The notes: generated from the sequence alone by a model not told the origin. A stretch of 38,621 nt of DNA from Corallococcus sp. CA053C (GCF_003611675.1 NZ_RAWA01000042.1:1-38621); one strand, 5' to 3'; shown: positions 7,872 through 16,097, counted from the stretch's first letter. Numbers and translations are program-made.

Positions 7872-8705
7872 TCACCCCTGGCCCTTCGGAGGTGGGTACA
7901 TCTTCCGCAGGAGGGGGTGTTTGTCCATCTGGGCTCCGCCCGGGGCCCCGAAGTTCGTGCAGTCGCCGTAGACCTTGCGTGGCACCAGCCCATACCGGGC
8001 CCTGAACCCGTTCTCGGTGAAGTCAACGGGAGGTTCGACCAGCTCCCGCTTGCCGGCGGCTTCCTTCTCCGTGGCGAGTGGAATGCCACAGGCAGCGAGC
8101 TTCACAGTCCCTGTCACCGCGTCTTCGTACGCATTCCGCTCCTTCTCCAGACAGGGGAGGAGCCGCCATCTCCAGTGCAGGTAGTGGATGATCTCATGGC
8201 ACATCACGCAAACCCAGTCGGCCAGGCTGGCGTTTTCAATCTTCTTCTGAAATACGTTGAAGGGGATGACGGAGATGCTGGGGGACGGCACCTTGGCGCC
8301 GAAACTGCTCTGCCCGGGTGGAGAGAAGATCATCTCGTCCGAATCGAAGAGCACCAGGCCCCTGAACACGAAATCCAGCGGGTTCGCGTGGAGGAAGTTG
8401 TTGGCGAACACCTCGGCCACGACGTTGGCCCACGCCATGTCTTCCGGGCGCACCGTGCCAAACCCCCGATTGGCCGGGCTCATGGTGGAGATGTACATCG
8501 CCGGCATGCTGCTCGCCTTCGTGAAGTCCAGGGACTTCTCCAGGTCGTCTCCCCAGCTTTGCGCATGGCGCTCCTGCTGGGCGAAGCCAGGACGCTCCTC
8601 TTCCTTCTTGGGGACCGCGTTGGGCTGACGGTCCCGACAGGCCCTGCACAGGTTGTTGTTCAGGATCGCGAGTTCACCACAGCCCCCACACACCGCTTTC
8701 GGCAT
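7872..8705 (-). CDS. Zinc-ribbon protein with HExxH metalloprotease-like motif
   Basis: 277 residues, no signal peptide. The N-terminus carries a compact zinc ribbon, CGGC at 6-9 and CRAC at 20-23. A helix with VMCHEIIHYLHW places HExxH at ~170-174, the zinc-binding motif of zincin peptidases. Acidic residues follow in LEKERNAYEDA (187-194) and could supply the third ligand as in gluzincins. I do not recognise the family. The start ATG at 8705 gives the ribbon directly at the N-terminus. This is the first gene of the minus-strand run that leads to the DyP peroxidase, although a 212-base gap follows it. It faces a plus-strand lipoprotein gene, so the promoter should lie in 8706-8889. A cytoplasmic metallopeptidase or a non-enzymatic metal-binding protein are both possible. 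Confidence 0.7.
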   Translation of the reverse strand: MPKAVCGGCGELAILNNNLCRACRDRQPNAVPKKEEERPGFAQQERHAQSWGDDLEKSLDFTKASSMPAMYISTMSPANRGFGTVRPEDMAWANVVAEVFANNFLHANPLDFVFRGLVLFDSDEMIFSPPGQSSFGAKVPSPSISVIPFNVFQKKIENASLADWVCVMCHEIIHYLHWRWRLLPCLEKERNAYEDAVTGTVKLAACGIPLATEKEAAGKRELVEPPVDFTENGFRARYGLVPRKVYGDCTNFGAPGGAQMDKHPLLRKMYPPPKGQG

Positions 8706-8889
8706 CGGTTATTCCCCCGCTCAAGGTCCGCGTCGCCCGTTCCCCTCGGCAGGGCAGTCTATCGGACCGGACGAGGGGCGGCACGATGAGCCCGCGGGTG
8801 CTGCCGCGCTACGAGGCGGTGGGATGGCCCGATTTCTTCCGTGGGTCCGTAGTACTTTCGGGGCTCCTGGAATCAGGCAGCCCGCGACA

Positions 8890-10152
8890 ATGCGTCTCCC
8901 ACCTGCCCTGAAAGCGCCCATGACTCCTCTGCGCCTCCTGACCCTTCTGGCCCTTGCCTCGCTGTCGGGATGTGGAGGGGGAGGAGACGCGCTCACCGGC
9001 GTGTCCGTGACGGGCCCGGACAGGACTGGCTCCAAGGTCTGGACGGTCCTCACCGCGGTCGTGGAGGGGACCGGGACGTTCTCCCCCGACGTCACCTGGA
9101 GCATCACGTCCGGAGTCGGCAGGCTCTCCACCGTGACGGGCACGTCCGTCACCTACGTGGCCCCGTTCGTCCGGGAGGACACGGCGGTGACCCTCCAGGC
9201 GGTGTCCCGGCAGGACCCGTCCAAGGCCGGGAGCTTCACCTTCACGGTGAGCCGGGCCCCTGCCGCGAGGTTGATGGCGGGCACCCATGAGGGGCTCCTC
9301 TCCGTGACGTCGTCCTCACAGCCCGCTCCCTCGCCCCAGGCACAGAAGTACACGCTGGCGGTGGTGAGCGACACCCAGGTCCTGCTCACGCCCATCCCGG
9401 GCTTCCCGAAGGGAGTCCTCGTCGACGTGAAGGAAGACGGCACGCTTGCCTTTCCTCCGCAGGAAAGCGCCATCACCCTCTACGACAAATACTGTCAGCA
9501 GCAGCAGTCCTTCATCGGAGACGGGTCCTCCAGCGCTCCGGGAACGGGGACCTGGGATGACCAGGGGAACCTGTCGCTGACGTGGATTCTCCGTTACGAG
9601 CGGGTGTGCACCATTCCTGGCACCCAGGTCCCCGGAGCGCCCCGCTACACGTCTACGGCTTTATCGACCCATGTGTTCACGGGCGTCCGGCAGCAGGCCG
9701 AACCCCGGGCTCCCGCCATGGCGTTCCTCGCGGACCGCTTCACGGGGACCTACTCCTCCTCGGAGGACACGACGCCGGCCCACCATCCGCCGAGCACCCG
9801 GACCCAGACACAACCCATGAACATCCTGTTGGAGCAGGCAGGTGACACCCGGTTCCTGTTCCGGCAGGTCCATCCCTACGCGGAGGGAATCCTCGTCGAC
9901 GTCTTCGAGGACGGCACGTTTGAATTGCCCCCCTTCGCGTATCCTCTGGTCGTCGAGGCACCGGGTTGCCAGCGGCAGCTCCATGTCGGAGAGATGGCCT
10001 CCATCGTGCCGGGAACGGGGACCTGGGATGACTGGGGAAACGTGACCCTCGAATGGGTCAGCCGGAGCGACAACGCCTGCGTCATCTACGACGGTGACGA
10101 ATACGTCACGCGCACCACCAACACCTTCGAGGGCAAGCGACTGGTGAGGTGA
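8890..10152 (+). CDS. Outer-surface lipoprotein with two internal repeats
   Basis: About 420 residues. A lipoprotein signal is clear: a hydrophobic run LLTLLALASLSGC with the lipobox Cys at residue 28 (or 18 if the ATG at 8920 is used; neither start has a strong ribosome site). The mature N-terminus is Gly-rich, followed by an Ig-like or big-like strand region (VTWSITSGVG...). The rest is a duplication: GVLVDVKEDGTLAFPPQ...PGTGTWDDQGNLSLTW and GILVDVFEDGTFELPPF...PGTGTWDDWGNVTLEW are two copies of a ~150-residue module, each with Cys near YC/GC and near RVC/NAC. It is not a family I can name. It is divergent from the HExxH operon and convergent with the small Cys-rich lipoprotein. Confidence 0.8.
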   Translation: MRLPPALKAPMTPLRLLTLLALASLSGCGGGGDALTGVSVTGPDRTGSKVWTVLTAVVEGTGTFSPDVTWSITSGVGRLSTVTGTSVTYVAPFVREDTAVTLQAVSRQDPSKAGSFTFTVSRAPAARLMAGTHEGLLSVTSSSQPAPSPQAQKYTLAVVSDTQVLLTPIPGFPKGVLVDVKEDGTLAFPPQESAITLYDKYCQQQQSFIGDGSSSAPGTGTWDDQGNLSLTWILRYERVCTIPGTQVPGAPRYTSTALSTHVFTGVRQQAEPRAPAMAFLADRFTGTYSSSEDTTPAHHPPSTRTQTQPMNILLEQAGDTRFLFRQVHPYAEGILVDVFEDGTFELPPFAYPLVVEAPGCQRQLHVGEMASIVPGTGTWDDWGNVTLEWVSRSDNACVIYDGDEYVTRTTNTFEGKRLVR

Positions 10153-10203
10153 GCGGGGAGGGATTGGCGGCGGGCCCGAGGAGGCTGCAGGCGAAGCACA
10201 GCA

Positions 10204-10230
10204 GCCCGCCCTGAAGAGCTCAGGGCGGGC
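10204..10230. terminator. Strong hairpin between convergent genes
   Basis: An 11-base perfect stem (GCCCGCCCTGA with TCAGGGCGGGC) encloses a 5-base loop. It sits between the convergent lipoprotein genes that end at 10152 and 10267. No T-run follows on either strand, so termination efficiency is uncertain. Confidence 0.6.
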
Positions 10231-10266
10231 CGCCGCATTGACAGAACGCGAGGTGTTACCTCGAGG

Positions 10267-10542
10267 TCAGCAGGTGCCTTCGTGGTACTGCTGGCAGTAG
10301 TCGACGCAGAAGGAAACCGAGATGGGGCTGCGGCACTCGTAGCCGTCGCAACAATAGATGGTGACCCAGGAAGCGTGCTTCTCGTCCGCATTGGAGAGGC
10401 CGCACTGCTCCGTACACTCGGCAGCGGACCCGGTGCACGTGGTGCCGTTGGCGCACGACACGCTGAGCTCGCCGTCGGACGTGCCGCCACAACCCGCCAG
10501 CATCCCCGCCGCCATCAACCCTGCGATGATTGTCCTTCGCAT
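10267..10542 (-). CDS. Small Cys-rich lipoprotein
   Basis: 91 residues. The signal MRRTIIAGLMAAGMLAGC has a classic LAGC lipobox. The mature part has ten further Cys in 73 residues (SCANGTTCTGSAAECTEQC, then YCCDGYEC, then FCVDYCQQYHEGTC), enough for several disulfides. The even spacing suggests a small disulfide-knotted domain at the cell surface or in the periplasm. A good ribosome site (AGGAGAGG) precedes the ATG at 10542. Such proteins are common and mostly uncharacterised in myxobacteria. Confidence 0.85.
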   Translation of the reverse strand: MRRTIIAGLMAAGMLAGCGGTSDGELSVSCANGTTCTGSAAECTEQCGLSNADEKHASWVTIYCCDGYECRSPISVSFCVDYCQQYHEGTC

Positions 10543-10587
10543 CTGTGATCCCTCTCCTGGGTAGGCACTGCGCGGCTCACTCTAGTC

Positions 10588-11847
10588 CTACAGCCGCGGT
10601 TTGGAAGGGACCTCGGAGGGTGGGGGCTTCTGGCCGGCGCCACCGCGCGCCACCCGCAGCCAGATCAACGAGACCATCAGCCACGACGCCGTGAGCGCGC
10701 TCCACGCCAGGGGCGCGCTGGCCCCTACCAGCCACAGCGTCACCCCCACGCCCATGGCGAGCACCCGTGCGAGCTCCAGCGGCTCGCTCCACCTTTTCGA
10801 CTCCAGCATCCCGCTCCAGGCGGTCGCCATCGCCCAGAGCAGCAGGCTCAACGCAACCTTCTGCCAGCCCGACAGCGGTGAGGCATGGTGGCTCACCAGG
10901 AGCATGAATGGCATCGCCGCGAACAATTGGAAGACGAGGTAGCCACGGACGCCGGACAGCTCCCGGGAGTGGTACTTCACCTCCGCGCCCTCCTGCTTCC
11001 AGTACCCCAACGCGCGCGGAGGAAGGTCCGCGGGCCGCCAGCCCGTGGGCATCACCCAGATGCGCAGCCTGTCTCTCAGGCTCTTCGTGGCGACGGCATC
11101 CGCGACGAGCCGGGCCCACGCCTGGAAGTTGATGGCCGTCGGGTCCCAGGTGTTCGCCGGGGTCGTCAAGCCGTAGGAGCACGGCTCGGTCTCCTCCGCG
11201 TAGGTGCCGAACATCCGGTCCCAGATGATGAGGAAGCCCGCGTAGTTCTTGTCGATGTAGGCGTCGTTGCGCGCGTGGTGCACGCGGTGGTGCGACGGCG
11301 TGTTCAGCCACGACTCCACCCACCCGGGGAGCTTGGGGATGACCCGCGTATGGGGGATGAACTGGAGCACCAGGTGGAAGGCCACCATCGCCAGCACCGC
11401 CTCCGGCGGGAAGCCCACCAGCACCAGCGGCCAGTAGAAGAGGAACGAGAAGAGGCGCTGCGTCACGCTCGCGCGCAAGGCCACCGCGTAGTTGAGCTCC
11501 TCGGTGGAGTGGTGCGGCGAGTGGGCCGCCCAGCCGATGTTGGTGCGGTGCCCGAAGCGGTGGAACCAATAGAAAAAGAAGTCGACGCCCAGGAAGAGCG
11601 CCACCAGCGACAGCGGCGACGAAGCGTCAATCCGCCACGGTGCGTACTGGCCCAGTTGCGTGAAGAGGGGGAGCACCAGCAGGGCCACCGCGACGTTGAC
11701 GCACTGGTTCATCACCGCCGTGCCCATGCTCGCGATGGAGTCCTGGAAGCTGTAGTAGCCGTTGCGCCGCACCACGCACCAGGCGAACTCCGCCAGGGCC
11801 AGGGCGATGACGAAGGGCGTGGCCACGGCATAGACGTTGAGGGACAT
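10588..11847 (-). CDS. Sterol desaturase / fatty acid hydroxylase family membrane protein
   Basis: 419 residues with several membrane helices. The eight-histidine di-iron signature of the family is present: HRFGH at 96-100, HSPHH at 109-113 and HHRVHH at 186-191, followed by the usual DRMFGTY box. The enzyme should hydroxylate or desaturate a lipid at the membrane using molecular oxygen. The C-terminal ~150 residues add further hydrophobic helices (ELSGVRGYLVFQLFAAMPFMLLV...) beyond the core domain, as in longer family members of Gram-negative bacteria. It is divergent from a Crp/Fnr regulator that starts 66 bases away, which may control it. Confidence 0.92.
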   Translation of the reverse strand: MSLNVYAVATPFVIALALAEFAWCVVRRNGYYSFQDSIASMGTAVMNQCVNVAVALLVLPLFTQLGQYAPWRIDASSPLSLVALFLGVDFFFYWFHRFGHRTNIGWAAHSPHHSTEELNYAVALRASVTQRLFSFLFYWPLVLVGFPPEAVLAMVAFHLVLQFIPHTRVIPKLPGWVESWLNTPSHHRVHHARNDAYIDKNYAGFLIIWDRMFGTYAEETEPCSYGLTTPANTWDPTAINFQAWARLVADAVATKSLRDRLRIWVMPTGWRPADLPPRALGYWKQEGAEVKYHSRELSGVRGYLVFQLFAAMPFMLLVSHHASPLSGWQKVALSLLLWAMATAWSGMLESKRWSEPLELARVLAMGVGVTLWLVGASAPLAWSALTASWLMVSLIWLRVARGGAGQKPPPSEVPSKPRL

Positions 11848-11913
11848 GCCCCCGGTATATGTTTCCCACAGCCGCCTCCGCCTTAACCCAGGTCAAGCCC
11901 AGGTCCCCGCGAC

Positions 11914-12501
11914 GTGAGATTCCCGAAGCTCTTCGAGCGCCTCGCCACCCTGGCCCCGCTCCCTCCCGAGGAGTGGGCGAAGGCCGAAGCCGTGGCGAAG
12001 GAGCAGTCGCTCGCGAAGCGGGAGCTCTTCCTGCGTCCGGGGGACGCGGCGGACCGGTTCGCCGTGGTGCTTCAGGGGGTCTTCCGGGCCGTGCGCGTGT
12101 CGCCACGCGGGGGCGAGTCCATCAAGGCCTTCCGCGCCGAGGGAGAGCTGCTTGGCGCCTATGCGGAGATGTTGCAGCGACTGCCGTCGATGACCGCGAT
12201 TGAAGCGCTCGAGCCGAGCCACGTGCTGGTGTTCCAGACGCAGGACTTCCAGCAACTGGAGCGGGGCCACGTGTGCTGGGAGCGGCTGGCGCGCCGGGTG
12301 GCGGAGCAGCACTTCGTCCTCAAGGAGCGCCGTGAGCAGGAGTTCCTGGAGCTGTCCGCGGAGGAGCGCCTCGTGAAGTTCTGGGAGGAGCATCCCCACC
12401 TGAAGGGAAGGATTTCCCAGCGCGACGTGGCGGCCTACCTCGGCATCACCGAGGTGGCCCTGAGCCGCATCATGTCACGGCGCCGCAAGCGGGCGGAGTG
12501 A
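11914..12501 (+). CDS. Crp/Fnr-family transcriptional regulator
   Basis: 195 residues, GTG start. Residues ~10-110 form a cyclic-nucleotide-binding-like beta barrel (LFLRPGDAADRFAVVLQGVFRAVRVSP, then GESIKAFRAEGELLGAYAEML). The C-terminus is a winged helix (GRISQRDVAAYLGITEVALSRIMSRRRK). The recognition helix keeps the LGIxxxxLSRI pattern. There is no Cys cluster at the N-terminus, so it is not an Fe-S Fnr sensor, and the phosphate-binding Arg-Ser pair of true cAMP receptors is not evident. It is transcribed divergently from the sterol desaturase gene, whose promoter it may bind. Confidence 0.88.
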   Translation: MRFPKLFERLATLAPLPPEEWAKAEAVAKEQSLAKRELFLRPGDAADRFAVVLQGVFRAVRVSPRGGESIKAFRAEGELLGAYAEMLQRLPSMTAIEALEPSHVLVFQTQDFQQLERGHVCWERLARRVAEQHFVLKERREQEFLELSAEERLVKFWEEHPHLKGRISQRDVAAYLGITEVALSRIMSRRRKRAE

Positions 12502-12689
12502 AGCGGGCGCCTGGGGCTCCCGGGCTGGAGTCCCAGGGGGATTGCCGGGAAGGCGCCCTGGAGGCGCAGGGTGTTGCCTCCATGGCCCCAGCGGGCATCT
12601 ACCCGCACGGCCAGGGCGGATGGACCTACGATCCCGACAGGGGCTCCTCGGTGGTATCGAAGGAGTGCAACTGCTTGCGTAGGCCCCAG
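12502..12689. other. Stretch without recognisable gene
   Basis: The frame that leads into the response-regulator fragment is open from 12498, but the translated sequence (starting MKRAPGAPGLESQ) has no receiver-domain character. It appears to be foreign to the fragment that follows. Confidence 0.4.
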
Positions 12690-12948
12690 GGGCTCACGCT
12701 CGCGCTGAGCCATGAATACGATGTCATCGTGCTGGACCTGATGCTGCCAGGCATGAGCGGCATCGAGCTGTGTCGACACTACCGGCAGCTCGCCCCTCGG
12801 CTGGTGCCCGTCCTCATGCTGGCCGCGCGGGACATGCTCGAAGACAAGGAAGAAGGCTTCCGCGCGGGCGCGGATGACTACCTCGTCAAGCCGTTCTCCT
12901 TGAGGGAGCTTCGGCTGCGTCTCGAAGCCCTGGCGCGACGGCCCTGGT
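12690..12948 (+). pseudogene. Response regulator receiver-domain fragment
   Basis: The frame reads YDVIVLDLMLPGMSGIELC, with the phospho-acceptor Asp codon at 12734-12736, then LMLAARDM and ADDYLVKPFSLREL with the conserved Lys. These are strands 3 to 5 of an OmpR-type receiver. The first strand, the first helix and the acidic pair that binds magnesium are missing at the 5' side, and the DNA-binding domain is missing at the 3' side, where similarity stops near ARRPWWLLT. No start codon or ribosome site fits. It is a relic cut on both sides, the right-hand cut lying next to the membrane protein gene at 12955. Confidence 0.75.
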
Positions 12949-12954
12949 GGCTAC

Positions 12955-13458
12955 TCACGGCCCAGGAGGCGGAGACGGGGTTTGGGAACGGCTCGTCACT
13001 CGCGTGCCCACCCACCCCATCGCACCGGCAATCATCAACCCAAAGGTGACCGCCGATTGCTGGTCGATGATCTGCCTATGGATAGCGAAGACACCACCAG
13101 CAACGAGACCGAGGAGCGCGATGGTCCATGTGAGCATCAGCCAGCCGACCATTCTGTCGCGGGCCCTGTAGAAGTCCCAAGAGCGTTGCTGATTGTCCAT
13201 TGCACGCGCGTGAGCGTTCTTCTCCTGCAGTGTGTTGAGTTCGGGCTGGGCCGCCATGAACTTTGCCCTTGCCTCGAACATTGTTGTGGCGAGAGGCATG
13301 ACAGCCTGTGCGAGCGTGGTCACGAGTTGCATCACATCAGCGATGCTGAGCTCGTTGCTGGTGGGCTTCTGCTCCTGGGGTGCCGCCGCAGGGACAGCTG
13401 CGATGGCAGTAGAGGCCGGAGACTGAGCCTCCGGTTGAGCATCCTTGCTGGGGTCCAT
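12955..13458 (-). CDS. Small membrane protein of unknown function
   Basis: 167 residues from the ATG at 13458. The N-terminal ~40 residues are Pro/Ala/Gln-rich. A helical stretch follows (ELSIADVMQLVTTLAQAVMPLATTMFEARAKFMAAQPE), and two membrane helices form the C-terminal third (MVGWLMLTWTIALLGLVAGGVFAI and AVTFGLMIAGAMGWVGTRV). A charged segment in between (KNAHARAMDNQQRSWDFYRARDR) may be a coiled coil. Codon use is less GC3-biased than in neighbours. No family is recognised, and the ribosome site is weak, so the start is uncertain. Confidence 0.6.
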   Translation of the reverse strand: MDPSKDAQPEAQSPASTAIAAVPAAAPQEQKPTSNELSIADVMQLVTTLAQAVMPLATTMFEARAKFMAAQPELNTLQEKNAHARAMDNQQRSWDFYRARDRMVGWLMLTWTIALLGLVAGGVFAIHRQIIDQQSAVTFGLMIAGAMGWVGTRVTSRSQTPSPPPGP

Positions 13459-13700
13459 GGTCTTTCGCAGCGGCGGGTGAAGTGTGGCGCGCGCTGCACC
13501 TACCATCGCCTCTAGTGGCCGCAGGTGACAAGACGGGAGGAGCGACCCAGCGCTGCTCGTGGTGCACCTCGCCCGGGGATGCGCGGCTTCAGTCCGGTCA
13601 GGCGCGACCCCCACTTTGGAGTGATGGAGGCGACGGTAGCCCCCAAGCAACAATGGTGTCGTCGTTTGAGCCAAGTACGCCTCGTTCACGAGGCAGGGGG

Positions 13701-13952
13701 ATGGAAATGAGCCGACTGGTTGGAATCCTGGTGGCTGTGGTGTTGACGCAGGGCTGCTTCGCTCCAGAGATGGAGGACTTCTACAAGGAGGACCCGGTGG
13801 GAGCTGCGTCCCGCGACGACTTGAGCGGGGATTCAGCCAGAAGCGGGGTTGGCGGGTGCTGTAAGTACTGCGGGTCGGACAGCAAGCCGTGTGGGGACTC
13901 GTGCATCTCGCTCGATAAGACCTGTCACAAGGGACCTGGCTGCGCGTGCTGA
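13701..13952 (+). CDS. Small lipoprotein with C-terminal Cys-rich domain
   Basis: 83 residues. The signal (LVGILVAVVLTQGC) ends in a lipobox Cys. The C-terminal ~32 residues hold nine Cys in the pattern CCKYCGSDSKPCGDSC then KTCHKGPGCAC. I know this compact CCKxC...CGDSCIS...TCHxGxGCAC module from other bacterial secreted proteins, where its role is unknown. A purine-rich AGGCAGGGGG directly precedes the ATG. The gene stands alone between a minus-strand membrane protein and a phage remnant. Confidence 0.8.
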   Translation: MEMSRLVGILVAVVLTQGCFAPEMEDFYKEDPVGAASRDDLSGDSARSGVGGCCKYCGSDSKPCGDSCISLDKTCHKGPGCAC

Positions 13953-14021
13953 GTTCCGCACGGTGGCGGGCGGGCGCATCTCGCGCACGCCCGTTGTGCG
14001 TGAGGCACAGTAGAGGCGTTC

Positions 14022-14120
14022 ATGGCCTCCTGCCACCCTCCAGTCCTGTGCTCCGAAGACGGGTGCACCCGCGACCCCGTGCCCCGGCACCGGCGGTGCT
14101 CGGGGCACCTGATGCGGTAG
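14022..14120 (+). CDS. Possible 32-residue phage-type zinc-finger micro-ORF
   Basis: A GAGG sits 6 bases before the ATG. The product has four Cys and several His (CSEDGCTRDPVPRHRRCSGH), which could fold round one zinc. It is 15 bases upstream of the next small ORF. The tight string of tiny genes running into a terminase fragment is typical of phage genomes. It is too short to be certain. Confidence 0.35.
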   Translation: MASCHPPVLCSEDGCTRDPVPRHRRCSGHLMR

Positions 14121-14135
14121 CGGCGCAAGCGGTCC

Positions 14136-14399
14136 ATGTCGGAGCCGCTGCGCGAGCCCTACGCCACGCCCTGGGATCGTCTGACGGCCGCGGACCTGGC
14201 CTTCGCCGAGCCGGACGACGGGGACGAGGAGGAGTTCTCCCGCGCCCAGGACCGGCCCTGGAAGGCGGCCCCGGCCTACGCGCAGCGGGAGATGCCCGTG
14301 CCGGACGTTGTCCACGCACCGCCCGAGACTTCACGGCGTGGGAAGCGCGCGTACCCGGAAGGCCAACTCCAGCCCTGGCCGGAAGCGACCGGTGGGTGA
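14136..14399 (+). CDS. Small acidic protein of a phage remnant
   Basis: 87 residues, beginning MSEPLREPYATPWDRLTAAD and rich in Asp/Glu and Pro. No domain is recognised. Its last codons overlap the GTG start of the terminase small subunit fragment by 8 bases, which supports the frame and suggests coupled translation. Confidence 0.45.
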   Translation: MSEPLREPYATPWDRLTAADLAFAEPDDGDEEEFSRAQDRPWKAAPAYAQREMPVPDVVHAPPETSRRGKRAYPEGQLQPWPEATGG

Positions 14400-14811
14400 T
14401 GCGCGTCCGCTGACGCCGAAGCAGGAGCAGGAGCAGGAGCAGTTCGTCCGAGAGTACTTGGTCGACCTGAACGCCACCCGGGTTGCCCGAAGCGCTGGTT
14501 ACTCGGCGCGCACGGCCGAGGCGCAGGGCTCACGCCTGTTGACGAATGTTAAGGCCTGCTCTCGGTGTGGAGGCCGCTGGCGAGTGCAGGCATCCCTGAC
14601 GGCCCCCCGGCGGGGTGTACGCCATTCTGGCGTCCCTGGCATTGCCCTCGCGGCCTGTTCGGTGCGCCCCAGCGCAGGGGCCACCCCAGAGCGCGGGGTG
14701 TTGAGCCCCAAGCACCCACACTCACTTGGAAGCCCGCGTGTCACCCTCCAGCGGCCCTTCTCAACCCCTTTGCACCAGCCCGCCCCTCAAACAGGGCCCC
14801 ATTCCGCCTAA
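14392..14811 (+). pseudogene. Phage terminase small subunit N-terminus fused to an IS91-like tail
   Basis: From the GTG at 14392 the frame reads LTPKQEQ...EQFVREYLVDLNATRVA, then AGYSARTAEAQGSRLLTNVK. This is the N-terminal helix-turn-helix of Terminase_2 small subunits, which recognise phage DNA during packaging. The expected continuation is lost at about 14553. The frame carries on, still open, into ACSRCGGRWRVQASLT, which is the zinc-ribbon tail of the IS91-like repeat (copy G). A duplicated Gln-Glu run (QEQEQEQ) has also expanded near the start. The chimera is open to 14811 but is unlikely to be functional. Confidence 0.75.
14554..14809 (+). mobile_element. IS91-tail repeat, copy G (diverged)
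   Basis: The DNA follows the repeat consensus from the Cys motif (CSRCGGRW) through GVR.. and the CGGGGTGTTGAG stop region to a degenerate end (CCATTCCGCC versus TATTCGCCC in other copies). Many substitutions and indels make it the oldest-looking copy with copy H. Its left edge cuts the terminase small subunit gene. Confidence 0.65.
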
Positions 14812-14895
14812 AGTCTCTCGCCACATCGCATCCCGTAAGGATCCATGTTTTGCTATTTTGCCGTCGCGAACTGCGGCACAGGAGGCCTTGATCGC

Positions 14896-16035
14896 ATGGG
14901 AATGAAGGATGATGTCCAGCAGGAGTACGAGGAACTCAAGAACCACTTCAAGAAGACAAGCTTCGACGACTTCAGGTCCGGTGACTGGTTCTCCACCTTC
15001 GTCCAATGGATGTTGACCGAATACGCGAAGCAGGTGGATGCCGACTACCTCCGGAGGAAGTACCCAGGCGCCGGCGCGCGGAACCAAGCGAAGAAGGCAG
15101 TGGACTTGGCGAGCAAGTATGCTGGCGTGGCAGGGGGCGCCAGCGCTGCGGCAGTCACCGGCCTTGAACTCGCTGGCCTGGGACCGCAAGCCATAGTAGC
15201 GGTGCCGGCGATTGGCGCTGCAGTGATGGCAGACATTGGTTTCACTACTCGGCTTCAGCTCCGCACTACCTATGACCTCTCCGTTCTCCATCGCGCCCCA
15301 CTGTGCCTGGACGACGCGGAGGACTGCTACCTTATCTTCATGACCGCTCTGGGTATCAAGCTCTCAGAAGTGGCTGGAGGCTTTGTCAAAGCGGTGGGCC
15401 CGCAGATCGTGCAGTACAATATGCGGCGGTTCCTTCGAAACGGGTTTAGGGCGGCGCTGGTGGAGATCATCAAGAAGGTCGCCGGCTCTGCCATTGCGCG
15501 GAAGCTCACCGAGAAGGCGATTCTGCGCGTGCTTGTCCCGGGGATCAGCATTCCCATTTCCGCGAGCGCCAACTATGCCTTCACTCGAAGCATGCTGAAA
15601 GTGGCAAACAAGCAGATGCAGCGCCGCGGCTACATCATTGAGCCCCTGCTGAAGCTCTACTCGGTAGAAAAGGATTTTCCTCGGGATTTCGTTGTGCAGT
15701 CGCTCATCGTGATGATGGAGAGCCCCAGACGCGAAGGCTGGGACGAGGAGCAGATGAACTCACTCCGCCAGACGCAAAGCTTCCTCGCCTTGAGCGATGC
15801 ACAGGTGAGCGCACTTGAGAACTGGTTCGACCGGACGGCAGCGGATCTCGCAGCCTCTCTGCCAAAGATGGATTCCCGGGTCGCCGCCGCGCTAGTGGAA
15901 TTCCTCGCTCGATGTGCCGCGCTGGGGGACCCCAGCGGCGACGCAGCATACAGCCAGGCCATCGAGAAGATCGCCAGGGCGATCCACGTCGATGACATCC
16001 CCTCCATCAGCCACGCCCGAACTGCTGCCGCATAG
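14896..16035 (+). CDS. EcsC-like protein of unknown function
   Basis: 379 residues from the ATG at 14896, which has a GGAGG about 10 bases upstream; a frame opening at 14845 has no such site. A Gly/Ala-rich hydrophobic stretch (AGVAGGASAAAVTGLELAGLGPQAIVAVPAIGAAVMADIG) is followed by TTRLQLRTTYDLSVLHRAPL and YLIFMTALGIK. This resembles EcsC-family proteins, which join a glycine-rich amphipathic region to helices. The second half is helical, with IIKKVAGSAIARKLTEKAILRVLVPGISIP as another glycine-hinged membrane-like region. GC content and codon bias are visibly lower than in most of the window, which suggests horizontal transfer together with the next gene. The EcsC link is tentative. Confidence 0.6.
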   Translation: MGMKDDVQQEYEELKNHFKKTSFDDFRSGDWFSTFVQWMLTEYAKQVDADYLRRKYPGAGARNQAKKAVDLASKYAGVAGGASAAAVTGLELAGLGPQAIVAVPAIGAAVMADIGFTTRLQLRTTYDLSVLHRAPLCLDDAEDCYLIFMTALGIKLSEVAGGFVKAVGPQIVQYNMRRFLRNGFRAALVEIIKKVAGSAIARKLTEKAILRVLVPGISIPISASANYAFTRSMLKVANKQMQRRGYIIEPLLKLYSVEKDFPRDFVVQSLIVMMESPRREGWDEEQMNSLRQTQSFLALSDAQVSALENWFDRTAADLAASLPKMDSRVAAALVEFLARCAALGDPSGDAAYSQAIEKIARAIHVDDIPSISHARTAAA

Positions 16036-16097
16036 ACCCTTTGCCTAAACAGGTCGAAGAACTTCCTGATTGTCTCGCTGCCCAGGTTGGAGGTCCC

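Noticed and set aside
6079-7971. 630-codon plus-strand open frame
   Set aside because: Antisense to three minus-strand genes with good ribosome sites and spacing; no motif of its own.
10885-11886. 333-codon plus-strand open frame
   Set aside because: Antisense shadow of the sterol desaturase gene, whose histidine boxes are unmistakable.
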